Shown: positions 1-9,280, counted from the first letter of the stretch. The stretch is DNA of 64,000 nt from Marivita sp051251565 (GCF_051251565.1 NZ_JBPOFB010000001.1:310001-374000), one strand, 5' to 3'. The notes: generated by a model from the letters alone, not told the origin. Program-made: numbers and translations.

Positions 1-1
1 C

Positions 2-151
2 CATTTCTGGGAGACCCTCGCGCCCGCGGTCCAACCCATTCCGACACTGCATCAATCCAAGGCCACAGAAGCCCGGTTCGCCCTGTATCGCGCTGCGACA
101 GAGGGCGGGACCGTCACCCATAAAACGCAAAAATCCACAGAGAGGACCTGA
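2..151 (+). CDS. C-terminal end of probable Gfo/Idh/MocA-family oxidoreductase (5' partial)
   Basis: An open frame enters from the left edge and runs 49 residues to a TGA that ends 3 bases before the next start codon. The closing sequence (ARFALYRAATEGGTVT) resembles the usual last helix and strand of Gfo/Idh/MocA oxidoreductases, where an ALY-S-A-x-G-R-V pattern is common. No catalytic part is visible, so the family call is an inference from the tail alone. The tight spacing suggests it is translated together with the ABC transporter genes that follow. Confidence 0.4.
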   Translation, partial: HFWETLAPAVQPIPTLHQSKATEARFALYRAATEGGTVTHKTQKSTERT

Positions 152-154
152 CCT

Positions 155-1675
155 ATGTCACACCTGAAGACCGTCATGATCACCGCGCTGCTTGGCGCCA
201 CGGCATTGACCGCCAGCCCGGTTGTCGCCAAAGACCTGCGCATCGCCCTGCAATCGGATGCAGACGTGCTGGACCCGGACCAGTCGCGCACATTCGTGGG
301 GCGGATCGTTTATGCGTCGCTATGTGACAAGCTGGTGGATATCACGCCGGACCTCGAAATCATTCCGCAGCTTGCGACCGGATGGACCACGTCCGAGGAC
401 GGCACCGCGATCACCATGCAATTGCGCGAAGGTGTGGTGTTCCACGACGGTACGCCCTTCAATGCCGAGGCGGTTGCGGCCAATATCGAACGGTCGCAAA
501 CTCTTGACGAGTCGCGGCGCAAGTCGGAACTGGCGTCGATCACGTCGACTGAGGTGACCGGCGCGTACGAGATCGTGCTCAATCTTGCGGGCCCCGATGC
601 AACGCTCATGGCGCAGCTTGCCGACCGCGCCGGTATGATGGTGTCGCCAACCGCGGCGGCCGCAGCTGGTGCCGATTTCGGGCTCAACCCGGTCTGTTCG
701 GGCCCCTTCAGCTTTACCGAGCGCGTGGCGCAGGACAAGATCGTCTTGTCCAAATTCGATGCCTATTGGAATGCCGACGCGATAAACTTTGACAGCGTGA
801 CCTTCCTGCCAATCCCGGACACAACGGTTCGTCTGGCGAACCTGCAATCGGGTGACATCGACATGCTCGAACGTTTGTCGGCAACCGATCTTGCGCAGGC
901 CAATGGGGATTCCAGCATCGTCGTCGATAGTGCAGTTTCGCTTGGGTATCAGGGCATCACCTTCAATATCAACAATGGCGAAAAGGGGGATAACCCGTGG
1001 GGCAATGACAAACGTCTGCGTCAGGCGCTCAGCCATGCGATTGATCGGGACGCGTTGAATCAGGTTGTTTTTGAAGGCGCGTTTGCGCCGGGCAACCAGT
1101 CTTTCCCGTCGACGTCCCCGTGGTACAACCAGTCCCTGCCTATTGAGCCGAGCGATATCGAAAAGGCCAAAAGCCTGTTGGCCGAAGCTGGCTTTGCCGA
1201 GGGGATTGAGCTTGAGGTTCAGGTGCCCAACTCGACCGAACCGCTTGCGGTGATGCAGGTGGTGCAGGCGATGGCGGCAGAGGCTGGGATCGACATCAAA
1301 CTGACCTCCAAGGAATTCGCGACACTGTTGTCCGATCAATCCGCTGGCGATTACATTTCCAGCCAAATCGGATGGTCAGGCCGGGTCGATCCGGATGGCA
1401 ACAACCACCAGTTCGTGACCACGGATGGCGGGATCAACGATTCCAAGTTCTCGGATGCCAAAGTGGATGAGCTGATGAACGCCGCGCGGATTGCGCCGAC
1501 GGTTGCCGCGCGCAAGGCACTTTACGATGAGGCGATGGTTACAATGCTCGATGAATTGCCGCGCCTGTTTCTTTATCACCAGAAATGGATCTGGGCCTAC
1601 AGCGACAACATGAAGGGCTTCACACCCTATCCTGACGGCATGATCCGTCTGGAAGGCGTCACCTGGGAGGAATGA
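155..1675 (+). CDS. ABC transporter substrate-binding protein, peptide/glutathione type (SBP family 5)
   Basis: A 506-residue periplasmic binding protein of the DppA/GsiB family. A Sec signal peptide occupies about residues 1-25 (hydrophobic core ALLGATALTA, cleavage after VVA). The mature start (KDLRIALQSDADVLDPDQS) and the later block LRQALSHAIDRDAL are characteristic of the family. The genes for two DppB/DppC-type permeases follow directly. The enzymes downstream (gamma-glutamyltransferase-like, M20 hydrolase, amidase) point to a gamma-glutamyl, peptide or N-acylated ligand, but this is inferred from context. A GAGAGG ribosome-binding site lies just upstream of the ATG. Confidence 0.88.
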   Translation: MSHLKTVMITALLGATALTASPVVAKDLRIALQSDADVLDPDQSRTFVGRIVYASLCDKLVDITPDLEIIPQLATGWTTSEDGTAITMQLREGVVFHDGTPFNAEAVAANIERSQTLDESRRKSELASITSTEVTGAYEIVLNLAGPDATLMAQLADRAGMMVSPTAAAAAGADFGLNPVCSGPFSFTERVAQDKIVLSKFDAYWNADAINFDSVTFLPIPDTTVRLANLQSGDIDMLERLSATDLAQANGDSSIVVDSAVSLGYQGITFNINNGEKGDNPWGNDKRLRQALSHAIDRDALNQVVFEGAFAPGNQSFPSTSPWYNQSLPIEPSDIEKAKSLLAEAGFAEGIELEVQVPNSTEPLAVMQVVQAMAAEAGIDIKLTSKEFATLLSDQSAGDYISSQIGWSGRVDPDGNNHQFVTTDGGINDSKFSDAKVDELMNAARIAPTVAARKALYDEAMVTMLDELPRLFLYHQKWIWAYSDNMKGFTPYPDGMIRLEGVTWEE

Positions 1676-1735
1676 TCCTCTTGTATCCGCGCCGCTGTTT
1701 CCGGCGGCGCGGGATTTCGGTCCAAGGGGTCTGAC

Positions 1736-2680
1736 ATGTTGCCGTTCCTGCTTCGACGCATTCTGATTGCGATACCGACTATCATCCTGATCTCGATCTT
1801 CGTGTTCCTGATGCAAAAGCTGCTGCCAGGTGATCCGCTCTTGGTCCTTGCGGGTGAAGAGCGCGACCCCGAAGTACTGGAGTTTCTGCGCGAGAAATAC
1901 CGCCTTAACGATCCGATCTGGCGGCAATATCTGGCGTGGATCTGGAACGCGTTGCAAGGTGATTTGGGCATCTCATTGCGCACCAACCAGCCGGTCACGG
2001 AATTGATTGCGCAAAAGCTGCCCGTGACGATCCAGCTTGCCATCATGTCGTTGATCTTTGCACTGGTGATCGGCATTCCGGCAGGTATCCTGTCGGCGGT
2101 CAAAAAAGGCACAGCAACGGATTACATTGCGAATATCGTTGCTCTGTCGGGGTTATCGATCCCAAACTTCTGGCTCGGGATCATGCTTATTCTGCTGGTG
2201 TCGGTGAAATGGCAATTGCTGCCCGCTTCCGGCTATGTGCCCCTGTCCGAGGATTTCTGGCAATCCATCAAAACAATGCTGATGCCATCCTTCGTGTTGG
2301 GAACAGCCCTTGCTGCGACGCTGATGCGGCACACGCGATCTTCGATGTTGGGGGTTATGAGCGCTGACTATGTGCGTACCGCGCGCGCCAAGGGCCTGTC
2401 AGAACGGGTGGTGATCCTGAAACACGCCTTGCGCAATGCGCTGACGCCCATCGTCACATTGACTGCGCTCTTATTCGGAGAACTGGTCGCGGGTGCGGTT
2501 TTAACCGAACAGATTTTCACCATTCCGGGCTTTGGTAAGCTGGTCGTGGATGCGGTGTTCAACCGGGACTATGCCGTGGTTCAGGGGATCGTTCTGGTGA
2601 CGGCGGTAGGCTTTATCATGATGAATCTGATCGCAGATGCCCTTTATTTCGTCCTCAATCCACGTCTGAGAGGGCACTGA
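1736..2680 (+). CDS. ABC transporter permease, DppB/GsiC type
   Basis: A 314-residue inner-membrane permease of the peptide/nickel ABC family. It has the typical first membrane segment (about residues 6-28), the family block KLLPGDPL just after it, and the EAA cytoplasmic loop that docks the ATPase (RTARAKGLSERVVILKHALRNA, near residue 220). It should form the channel with the next gene, which starts one base after its stop codon. No ATP-binding subunit is encoded in this cluster, so it must borrow one or use a distant gene. Confidence 0.9.
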   Translation: MLPFLLRRILIAIPTIILISIFVFLMQKLLPGDPLLVLAGEERDPEVLEFLREKYRLNDPIWRQYLAWIWNALQGDLGISLRTNQPVTELIAQKLPVTIQLAIMSLIFALVIGIPAGILSAVKKGTATDYIANIVALSGLSIPNFWLGIMLILLVSVKWQLLPASGYVPLSEDFWQSIKTMLMPSFVLGTALAATLMRHTRSSMLGVMSADYVRTARAKGLSERVVILKHALRNALTPIVTLTALLFGELVAGAVLTEQIFTIPGFGKLVVDAVFNRDYAVVQGIVLVTAVGFIMMNLIADALYFVLNPRLRGH

Positions 2681-2681
2681 C

Positions 2682-3569
2682 ATGACCGACGCGTCCACCA
2701 ATGCGCCTCTGACCGCAGACCCTGTTCTGACCGCGAAGCCCGAAAGCCGCGTCTGGAAGAAATTCCGCTCCCACAAAAGTGCGCTGTTCGGCGGATGTCT
2801 GGTCGCGTTCTTTGTCCTTATCGCCATCGCTGCGCCGATCTTGCCCATCCCAGACCCGTTGGCGACGGATTGGGGGGCGGTGCGAAAGGCCCCAAGCTGG
2901 AGCCATTGGATGGGTACCGACGAGATTGGCCGCGATGTGCTGTCCCGGATGATCTGGGGCGCGCGGGCCTCGTTGCTGGCGGGCGTTGTGTCGGTTGGTA
3001 TTGCCGTCATGCTTGGTGTGCCTTTGGGCATCGTTGCCGGGTATTTCGGCGGGTGGACGGACGCGGTAATTTCGCGCTGTACCGAAGCGCTTCTGGCCGC
3101 TCCCTTCTTGATCCTTGCCATTGCGCTCGCGGCTTTTCTCGGCCCATCGCTCGCCAATGCGATGATTGCCATCGGGATATCGGCGACACCGATCTTTATT
3201 CGACTGACGCGCGGGCAGGTGATCAACATCAAAACTGAAGATTACGTTGACAGCGCCCGGGCGATTGGATTGCCGACGCCGAAGATCCTCAGCCGCTATA
3301 TCCTGCCGAACGTGCTGCCGCCGATCCTTGTTCAGGCCACGCTCACTATTGCGACGGCGATCATCGCCGAAGCGTCCTTGTCGTTCCTTGGCCTTGGCCA
3401 GCAACCCCCCGAGCCAAGCTGGGGATCGATGCTGAACACGGCCAAAAACTTTCTCAACCAAGCACCGTGGATGGCTATGTGGCCGGGGGTTTCGATCTTT
3501 TTTGTGGTGCTGGGATTCAACCTCTTGGGCGACGGTCTGCGCGATGCGCTTGACCCGCGCGAACACTGA
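2682..3569 (+). CDS. ABC transporter permease, DppC/GsiD type
   Basis: A 295-residue partner permease. The N-terminal cytoplasmic tail is followed by a membrane segment (about residues 34-52), the family block HWMGTDEIGRDVLSRMIWGAR, and the EAA loop (DSARAIGLPTPKILSRYILPN) near residue 195. The start is set by the one-base gap from the upstream permease stop. Together with the preceding two proteins it makes an importer of the DppABC/GsiBCD kind, minus the ATPases. The next gene begins 12 bases downstream. Confidence 0.9.
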   Translation: MTDASTNAPLTADPVLTAKPESRVWKKFRSHKSALFGGCLVAFFVLIAIAAPILPIPDPLATDWGAVRKAPSWSHWMGTDEIGRDVLSRMIWGARASLLAGVVSVGIAVMLGVPLGIVAGYFGGWTDAVISRCTEALLAAPFLILAIALAAFLGPSLANAMIAIGISATPIFIRLTRGQVINIKTEDYVDSARAIGLPTPKILSRYILPNVLPPILVQATLTIATAIIAEASLSFLGLGQQPPEPSWGSMLNTAKNFLNQAPWMAMWPGVSIFFVVLGFNLLGDGLRDALDPREH

Positions 3570-3581
3570 TCTGGAGTGACC

Positions 3582-5363
3582 ATGTCCGACTTTACCACCC
3601 GTCCCGAGATCCGAGGCACTTTTGGCGTTGCCACTTCAACGCATTGGATCGCGTCGAGCGTTGGGATGAGCATGCTTGAAAAGGGGGGGAATGCGTTTGA
3701 TGCCGCGGTGGCGACGGCCTTGACCCTTCAGGTTGTTGAACCGCATCTGAACGGCCCAGCGGGGGATATGCCGGCGATTTTTTATTCGGCCAAGACCGGG
3801 AAGGTCGAAGTGTTGTGCGCGCAGGGCGTGGCACCTGAGGCGGCAACGATTGAGCATTACACATCGCAAGGTTTGACCCTGATTCCCGGATCGGGGTTGT
3901 TGGCAACAGTGGTGCCGGGGGCATTCGATGGCTGGATGCTGATGCTGCGTGATCACGGGACGATGTCTCTGCGCGACGTGATGCAGCCGGCGATTGACTA
4001 TGCGCGCGACGGGCATCCGATGCTGCCGCGCGTGGCCAACATGATTGCCGGGTTGGCAGAGTTCTTTGCGCAAGAATGGCCCAGCTCGGCTGCGGTCTGG
4101 ACACCGGGAGGCAACGCGCCTCACGCCCATGCGCTGTTCAAGAACCCCGAACTGGCCGACACATATGACCGGCTTGCGTCAAGTCAAGGTGACACCCGCG
4201 CGGCGCAGATCGACGCCGCCCGCAAGGAATGGCGCGAAGGGTTCGTGGCCGATGCGATCTTTGACTATCTCAAGGACGCGCATGTGATGGATGTGTCCGA
4301 GGCGAAGCATTCGGCGGTTTTGGCCCCCAAGGACATGGCCGATTGGCGCGCGAGCTACGAAGATCCATTGTCCTATGATTACCATGGCTGGACGGTGCAC
4401 AAGACTCAGGCGTGGTCACAAGGGCCGGTTCTGTTGCAGGCACTCGCAATCCTTAAGGGGTTTGACCTAGGGGCGATGGACCCGAACGGAGCGGAGTTTG
4501 TGCATACGGTGATCGAGGCGATGAAGCTCGCCTATGCTGACCGAGAAGCCTATTATGGTGACCCGGATTTTAGCGATATTCCGATGGAGCATCTGCTGAG
4601 CGACGAGTATAACACCGAGCGCCGCACGTTGATCGGCGCGCAGGCCTCGCTGGAGCAGCGTCCCGGTCGTGTGCCAGGGTTCGAGCATCTTGCCGATGCA
4701 TATATCGAACGATCCCAACGCGATTTCAAAGTCGGGAACGTCGCGGCGCAGGAACCGACCATGTCGCACCTCACCGAAAAGCGCGGCGATACGGTTCACC
4801 TCGATATCATCGACCGTTGGGGCAATATGGTGGCCTCTACCCCGTCAGGTGGTTGGCTCCAAAGCAATCCGGTTATTCCGGGTCTTGGTTTCCCGCTCAA
4901 TTCGCGGGCGCAGATGTATTGGCTTGAGGACGGCTTGCCCACATCGCTTGGCCCGAAACGCCGCCCGCGCACGACGCTGACACCGTCGCTGGCCGAGAAG
5001 GATGGCACGCAACTGGTCTTCGGCACGCCCGGCGGCGACCAGCAGGACCAGTGGCAGCTCATTTGGTTCCTGCGCTTTGTGCATTTCGGGTTGGGGTTGC
5101 AGGAATGTATGGATCAGCCGCTGTTCCATTCGATGCATTTCCAAGGCTCGTTTTTCCCACGGGAGGTCAAACCCGGCGAAATGATGATCGAACCGAATGT
5201 GGGCGACGCCGTGATCGGCGATTTGCGCGCGCGCGGGCACAAGGTTACGGTGGCAGAACCTTGGACAGTGGGCCGGTTAACAGCCGCCCTGCGCGAACCC
5301 GACGGAATGTTGCGCGCGGCAGCCACACCTCGATTGATGCAAGCCTATGCGGTGGGGCGATGA
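3582..5363 (+). CDS. Gamma-glutamyltransferase family protein
   Basis: A 593-residue Ntn-hydrolase-fold protein of the GGT family, which cleave or transfer gamma-glutamyl groups from glutathione and related compounds and mature by self-cleavage before a catalytic Thr. The N-terminal block (MLEKGGNAFDAAVATALTL) and the nucleophile region GDTVHLDIIDRWGNMVAST match; the likely nucleophile is Thr404, so a large and a small chain would result. I see no clear signal peptide, so a cytoplasmic role fits better than a periplasmic one. The start is the ATG with GGAG five bases upstream rather than a GTG six bases earlier. Its stop overlaps the next start (ATGA). Confidence 0.85.
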   Translation: MSDFTTRPEIRGTFGVATSTHWIASSVGMSMLEKGGNAFDAAVATALTLQVVEPHLNGPAGDMPAIFYSAKTGKVEVLCAQGVAPEAATIEHYTSQGLTLIPGSGLLATVVPGAFDGWMLMLRDHGTMSLRDVMQPAIDYARDGHPMLPRVANMIAGLAEFFAQEWPSSAAVWTPGGNAPHAHALFKNPELADTYDRLASSQGDTRAAQIDAARKEWREGFVADAIFDYLKDAHVMDVSEAKHSAVLAPKDMADWRASYEDPLSYDYHGWTVHKTQAWSQGPVLLQALAILKGFDLGAMDPNGAEFVHTVIEAMKLAYADREAYYGDPDFSDIPMEHLLSDEYNTERRTLIGAQASLEQRPGRVPGFEHLADAYIERSQRDFKVGNVAAQEPTMSHLTEKRGDTVHLDIIDRWGNMVASTPSGGWLQSNPVIPGLGFPLNSRAQMYWLEDGLPTSLGPKRRPRTTLTPSLAEKDGTQLVFGTPGGDQQDQWQLIWFLRFVHFGLGLQECMDQPLFHSMHFQGSFFPREVKPGEMMIEPNVGDAVIGDLRARGHKVTVAEPWTVGRLTAALREPDGMLRAAATPRLMQAYAVGR

Positions 5364-6106
5364 CCTTTTCTTTGATCGCCAAAGACGCGGACGGCAGCAT
5401 TGGTCTGATCGTCGCCAGCAAGTTTTTTGCCTGTGGGGCGGTGGTGCCCTTTATCTCGGGCAAGGTGGCTGTGGCCAGTCAGGCTTTCTGCAATCCCATC
5501 TGGGGCACCGAAGCCCGCGCACGGATGGAGAACGGGGAAAGCGCTGAGACGGTGCTGACTGACCTGGTGGCGCGCGACGAAGGCCGCGCAATTCGTCAGG
5601 CGCATATAATGGACCTCGAGGGCCGCTTCGCTGCCCATACCGGTGCCGATTGTGTGGATTGGGCCGGGCATCTGATCCGTGGCGATCATTCGGTTGCGGG
5701 GAACATGCTTGCCGGGGCGCGGGTGATCGAAGCCATGTCCGAGTCCTATGCGACGGGCGCGGGTCTGCCTTTTGCCGAGCGGTTGATCACTGCAATGCAG
5801 GCGGGCGAGGCCGCTGGTGGCGACAAACGCGGGCGGCAGGCGGCTGGACTGGTGATCCATCAAGGGCAGGCGCATCCATGGCTTGATCTGCGTGCAGACG
5901 ACCATGCCGACCCATTGGGCGAATTAACGCGGCTTTGGGACGTGGCGCAGGAACGTTATGTGCATTTCGCCAAGGGCATGCCCACCGCCGAACGTTTCTC
6001 AGGTTATCCAACACGCGACGGCATTGATGCCGGCATCGCCGCCGCTGAAGCCAAGCGCAAGGCCCAAGGTCGGCTTAGCCGATCTCACGCCGTTGAGCTT
6101 GAGTAA
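5360..6106 (+). CDS. DUF1028 family putative Ntn-hydrolase
   Basis: A 248-residue protein starting MTFSLIAKDADGSIG, with the early block AVASQAFCNP and LGELTRLWDVA near the C-terminus, all typical of DUF1028. The family is predicted to adopt an Ntn-hydrolase fold; its reaction is not established. It starts inside the stop of the gamma-glutamyltransferase-like gene (ATGA overlap), so the two products are probably made in equal amounts and may act on the same substrate. Its frame could be extended upstream inside the previous gene, but the overlap start is much more likely. Confidence 0.85.
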   Translation: MTFSLIAKDADGSIGLIVASKFFACGAVVPFISGKVAVASQAFCNPIWGTEARARMENGESAETVLTDLVARDEGRAIRQAHIMDLEGRFAAHTGADCVDWAGHLIRGDHSVAGNMLAGARVIEAMSESYATGAGLPFAERLITAMQAGEAAGGDKRGRQAAGLVIHQGQAHPWLDLRADDHADPLGELTRLWDVAQERYVHFAKGMPTAERFSGYPTRDGIDAGIAAAEAKRKAQGRLSRSHAVELE

Positions 6107-6149
6107 TGACCGCGTTCCCCTCTAATAGTGGCGGAAAGAGTGCCGCCCT

Positions 6150-6899
6150 ATGGGGAACCGAATGAATGTGATGTCAAAGGGCCACACGGCTCAGGTGCGT
6201 GGCCGACTACTGGACTTGATCAAGTCAGGTGATCTTGGGTCAGACGGCAAGTTGCCGACGGAACGCGCCTTGTCAGACCGGTTCGGCGTCGGTCGGCGCT
6301 TTGTGCGTCAGGCGCTTGATGCGCTCGAGGCCGAAGGGCTGGTCTGGCGCAGGCAAGGCAAGGGCACCTTTGCAGGCCAGCCCCTTGATCCGATGGGGGA
6401 CCTCGCCGCCAAGATCACCGGAGAGACCAACGCGCTAGAGGTCATGGAAGCGCGCTTGTGCATTGAGCCGGAACTTGCCGCCTTGTGCGCGAAACGCATG
6501 CTGCCCAACGAAGTGGCGCGGCTTCGGATACTTGCCCAACGCCAATGGGAGGCGTCGGATGCGCAGGCGATTGAGCTGTGGGATGGGTCGTTGCATCGCC
6601 TGATCGCTCAATGTGCGCGCAATCGCCCTCTGCTCACTGCGTTCTCGCTGCTGGACAAGATCCGCTCCAACCCTGATTGGGTGGCGATCCGGGCTAAGGC
6701 GCGGGATATGGCGTCTTTGCAAGTCACACACAGCGAACACACCGCCTTGATCGACGCGATAGCAGCAGGTCACGCCCAAGCCGCCCGCACCGCGATGCGA
6801 GACCATCTTGAGACGCGCTTTGATGCGCTGCGCCAGGAATTTGAAGCTGCAGGCGCAGAGCAGGGCGACGCATTTTTTGCCGCACCCACAAAGACCTGA
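6150..6899 (+). CDS. GntR-family transcriptional regulator, FadR/FCD subfamily
   Basis: A 249-residue regulator. Residues about 15-75 form the winged helix-turn-helix (LPTERALSDRFGVGRRFVRQALDALEAEGLV, then RRQGKGTF). The rest is a helical FCD ligand-binding domain with the expected acidic and histidine positions (LHRLIAQCARN, HTALIDAIAAGHAQAARTAMRDHL). It sits inside the catabolic cluster, 43 bases after the DUF1028 gene and 21 before the amidohydrolase, and probably represses the cluster until the substrate or an intermediate binds. FCD regulators usually sense carboxylic acids. Confidence 0.9.
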   Translation: MGNRMNVMSKGHTAQVRGRLLDLIKSGDLGSDGKLPTERALSDRFGVGRRFVRQALDALEAEGLVWRRQGKGTFAGQPLDPMGDLAAKITGETNALEVMEARLCIEPELAALCAKRMLPNEVARLRILAQRQWEASDAQAIELWDGSLHRLIAQCARNRPLLTAFSLLDKIRSNPDWVAIRAKARDMASLQVTHSEHTALIDAIAAGHAQAARTAMRDHLETRFDALRQEFEAAGAEQGDAFFAAPTKT

Positions 6900-6920
6900 C
6901 CCAGCCACAAAGGACACCCC

Positions 6921-8087
6921 ATGCCGATCCGCAATCGTTTTGCCGAGTTGCATCCCGAAATCACCGCGTGGCGTCGTGATTTGCACGAACACCCCGAACT
7001 GCAATACGATCTGCCGCGAACCGCCGGGATCGTGGCACACAAACTGCGCGCCTTTGGTTGCGACTCGGTTGTCGAAGGAATCGGGCGGACTGGGGTTGTG
7101 GGTCTGATCCATGGGAAAACCAACACCTCCGGCAAGACCATCGCGTTTCGCGCCGATATGGACGCGCTGCCGATCTTTGAGGCGACAGGGGTGGCCCACG
7201 CCTCCAAGGTGCCCGGAAAGATGCATGCTTGCGGACATGACGGGCATACCGCGATGTTGCTGGGTGCGGCGCAATACCTTGCAGAGACACGCAATTTCGA
7301 TGGCACCGTGGCGGTTGTGTTCCAGCCTGCCGAAGAAGGCGGTGCCGGGGCAGAGGCGATGGTGCAAGACGGGTTGATTGGCACCTTCGGTATTTCGGAG
7401 ATTTACGGTCTGCACAATTCGCCGCTGCTTGCTCTGGGTCAGTTCGCAATCCGACCGGGGGCGTTTTATGCGGCAGTCGACAGCTTTCACATCAACGTGC
7501 GGGGCAAGGGCGGGCATGCAGCGCGCCCCAACAACACGGTGGACACAACGCTTGCAGCATCAGCCATCGTGATGGCGTTGCAATCAGTGGTGTCGCGCAA
7601 CACTGATCCGCAGCAGCCGCTGGTCGTGTCGGTAACATCGTTCCGCACGGAATCGGACGCGTTCAACGTCATCCCCGAACACGTCGTCCTGCGCGGCACA
7701 GTCCGCAGTTTTGACATGGATGTGCGCGCCACAGCGATCGAGAGGATCAAGGCGCTGGCGACACTGACGGCACAAAGCTATGGCGCTGAGGCCGAGTTCG
7801 GCTTTGATGAAGAACCCTATCCCGTGATGTCCAATCACGAGACCGAGACAGAGTTTTGCGCCGACGCCGCCCGCGCGGTTGCCGGTGCGTGCAACACCGA
7901 CGCCCCGCGCACCACCGGGGGCGAAGATTTCGCTTACATGCTCCAAGCCTGTCCGGGGGCCTATATCCAGCTTGGTATCGGGCAAGGGCCGGGGCTGCAC
8001 CACCCGGAGTATGATTTCAACGATGAGGTGATCCCGACGGGTTGTTCCTATTGGGTGGCCTTGGCTGAACAAAGGCTGCCAGCATGA
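6921..8087 (+). CDS. M20-family metal-dependent amidohydrolase (aminoacylase/hippurate hydrolase type)
   Basis: A 388-residue M20D peptidase-family enzyme, expected to hydrolyse an N-acyl or N-carbamoyl amino acid, or a similar amide, with two metal ions. Metal and catalytic motifs are intact: FRADMDALPI, MHACGHDGHTAMLLGAA, QPAEEGGAGA, and the late TTGGEDFAYM. A dimerisation lobe with GKGGHAARP lies in the middle. There is no signal peptide, so it acts in the cytoplasm on imported material. An AAGGA ribosome-binding site precedes the ATG. It ends with an ATGA overlap to the amidase gene. Confidence 0.9.
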   Translation: MPIRNRFAELHPEITAWRRDLHEHPELQYDLPRTAGIVAHKLRAFGCDSVVEGIGRTGVVGLIHGKTNTSGKTIAFRADMDALPIFEATGVAHASKVPGKMHACGHDGHTAMLLGAAQYLAETRNFDGTVAVVFQPAEEGGAGAEAMVQDGLIGTFGISEIYGLHNSPLLALGQFAIRPGAFYAAVDSFHINVRGKGGHAARPNNTVDTTLAASAIVMALQSVVSRNTDPQQPLVVSVTSFRTESDAFNVIPEHVVLRGTVRSFDMDVRATAIERIKALATLTAQSYGAEAEFGFDEEPYPVMSNHETETEFCADAARAVAGACNTDAPRTTGGEDFAYMLQACPGAYIQLGIGQGPGLHHPEYDFNDEVIPTGCSYWVALAEQRLPA

Positions 8088-9010
8088 TCGTCAACGCCGG
8101 ACCAGAGACCTGCCATTGGGGATATTTCGACGCGACGCTTGATCCGGTGGCGACCGTTGCCAGCGGGTCCGAAGTGACCATGAATTCAGTCTCTGGTGGA
8201 CCTGAGGTGCTGCCAGACGGCGCATTTTACATCCCGCCGGAACTTCTTGCCATTCACGCAGGCGGGGTGCCGAAGGTGCCGGGGCATATCCTCACCGGGC
8301 CTGTGGCCGTCGAGGGCGCAAAGCCCGGGGACGTGTTGCAGGTCGATATTCTGGATGTCCAGTTGCGGCAAGACTGGGGATACACGTTCATCCGTCCGCT
8401 TTCTGGCACCTTGCCGCTGGATTTCACGGAACGGCAGGGCATGATCCTGCCCCTTGATGCAAACGCAAACGAGGCGACCTTGCCGTGGGGGCGCAAGCTG
8501 GCGCTGGCGCCATTCTTTGGGGTTTTGGCCGTTGCGCCGCCAAAGGGGTGGGGCCGTATCTCGACCATCGAGCCACGCGCGCACGGGGGCAATCTTGACA
8601 ATAAGGAGCTGGTAGCGGGCAGCACGCTGTATCTTCCTGTCCATGCCAATGGCGCGCTGTTTTCCTGTGGTGACGGGCATGGCGCACAGGGCGATGGTGA
8701 GGTCTGCGTCACAGCCATTGAAACCGCGTTGCAAGGCCGCTTCCGCCTGACCCTGCGCCGTGACATGGATGTCGCCTATCCCGAGGCCGAGACGCCCACG
8801 CATTACATCACGATGGGCATGCATCCCGATCTGGATGTCTGCGTGGAAATGGCGCTGCGGCGGATGATGACTGTGGTGTCTGATCGCCTCGGGATCAGCC
8901 GTGCGGAGGCGTATATGCTGTGCTCGCTTGCGGGGGATTTGCGGATCACGCAGACGGTGAACCGGGAAAAAGGTGTCCACATGATGATGGCCAAATCACA
9001 TCTCGACTAG
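8084..9010 (+). CDS. Acetamidase/formamidase family protein
   Basis: A 308-residue FmdA/AmdA-type amidase, which releases ammonia from short amides such as formamide. Family features include GPVAVEGAKPGDVLQVDIL, the acidic and histidine-rich centre (HANGALFSCGDGHGAQGDGEVC) and the C-terminal AYMLCSLAGDLRITQ. It is the last gene of the plus-strand cluster, translationally coupled to the M20 enzyme. The pair suggests that amide or formamide is released in the last step of the pathway, although the real substrate cannot be read from sequence. Confidence 0.88.
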   Translation: MIVNAGPETCHWGYFDATLDPVATVASGSEVTMNSVSGGPEVLPDGAFYIPPELLAIHAGGVPKVPGHILTGPVAVEGAKPGDVLQVDILDVQLRQDWGYTFIRPLSGTLPLDFTERQGMILPLDANANEATLPWGRKLALAPFFGVLAVAPPKGWGRISTIEPRAHGGNLDNKELVAGSTLYLPVHANGALFSCGDGHGAQGDGEVCVTAIETALQGRFRLTLRRDMDVAYPEAETPTHYITMGMHPDLDVCVEMALRRMMTVVSDRLGISRAEAYMLCSLAGDLRITQTVNREKGVHMMMAKSHLD

Positions 9011-9280
9011 AGGTTTGGCGATGCCGCAAATGCAGCTGCGATTGATGTGACCGGAGCGGTGCGTGGGAAAGAACCGCAGCGCCCCGGTCACCCGCCAACC
9101 AAGGGGTCCGCCTCTGGGATGAGGTTAAAAGAGGCGGGCGGTTGGGCGTTCCGATAGATACCTCAAGGCGCAGCCGTGTCGTGATGCCGGTGATCGGTCC
9201 GGGCAGATCGCTACTCGACACAATCCAACGGTAAAGATCTGGTTGACGTGATGTGAGTGAGTTTGGTGTGAGCCGGTTTT
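9011..9280. other. Convergent intergenic region with two GC-rich inverted repeats
   Basis: The 270 bases between the converging amidase and protease genes contain two successive hairpin-forming repeats. The first pairs 9047-9054 (GTGACCGG) with 9084-9091 (CCGGTCAC), with an inner helix of 9056-9060 and 9073-9077. The second pairs 9108-9114 (CCGCCTC) with 9131-9137 (GAGGCGG), with an outer helix of 9095-9100 and 9140-9145. Neither is followed by a T-run, so they are not classic intrinsic terminators. They may end transcription from both sides, stabilise messages, or form a structured RNA. Confidence 0.5.

Noticed and set aside
320..1366. Long antisense frame opposite the peptide-binding protein gene, and similar ones at 2655-3566, 35266-36402, 41015-42049, 47187-48593 and 62187-63917
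   Set aside because: Shadows of strongly supported genes caused by GC-rich third positions; translations are Arg/His/Gly-rich with no motifs.
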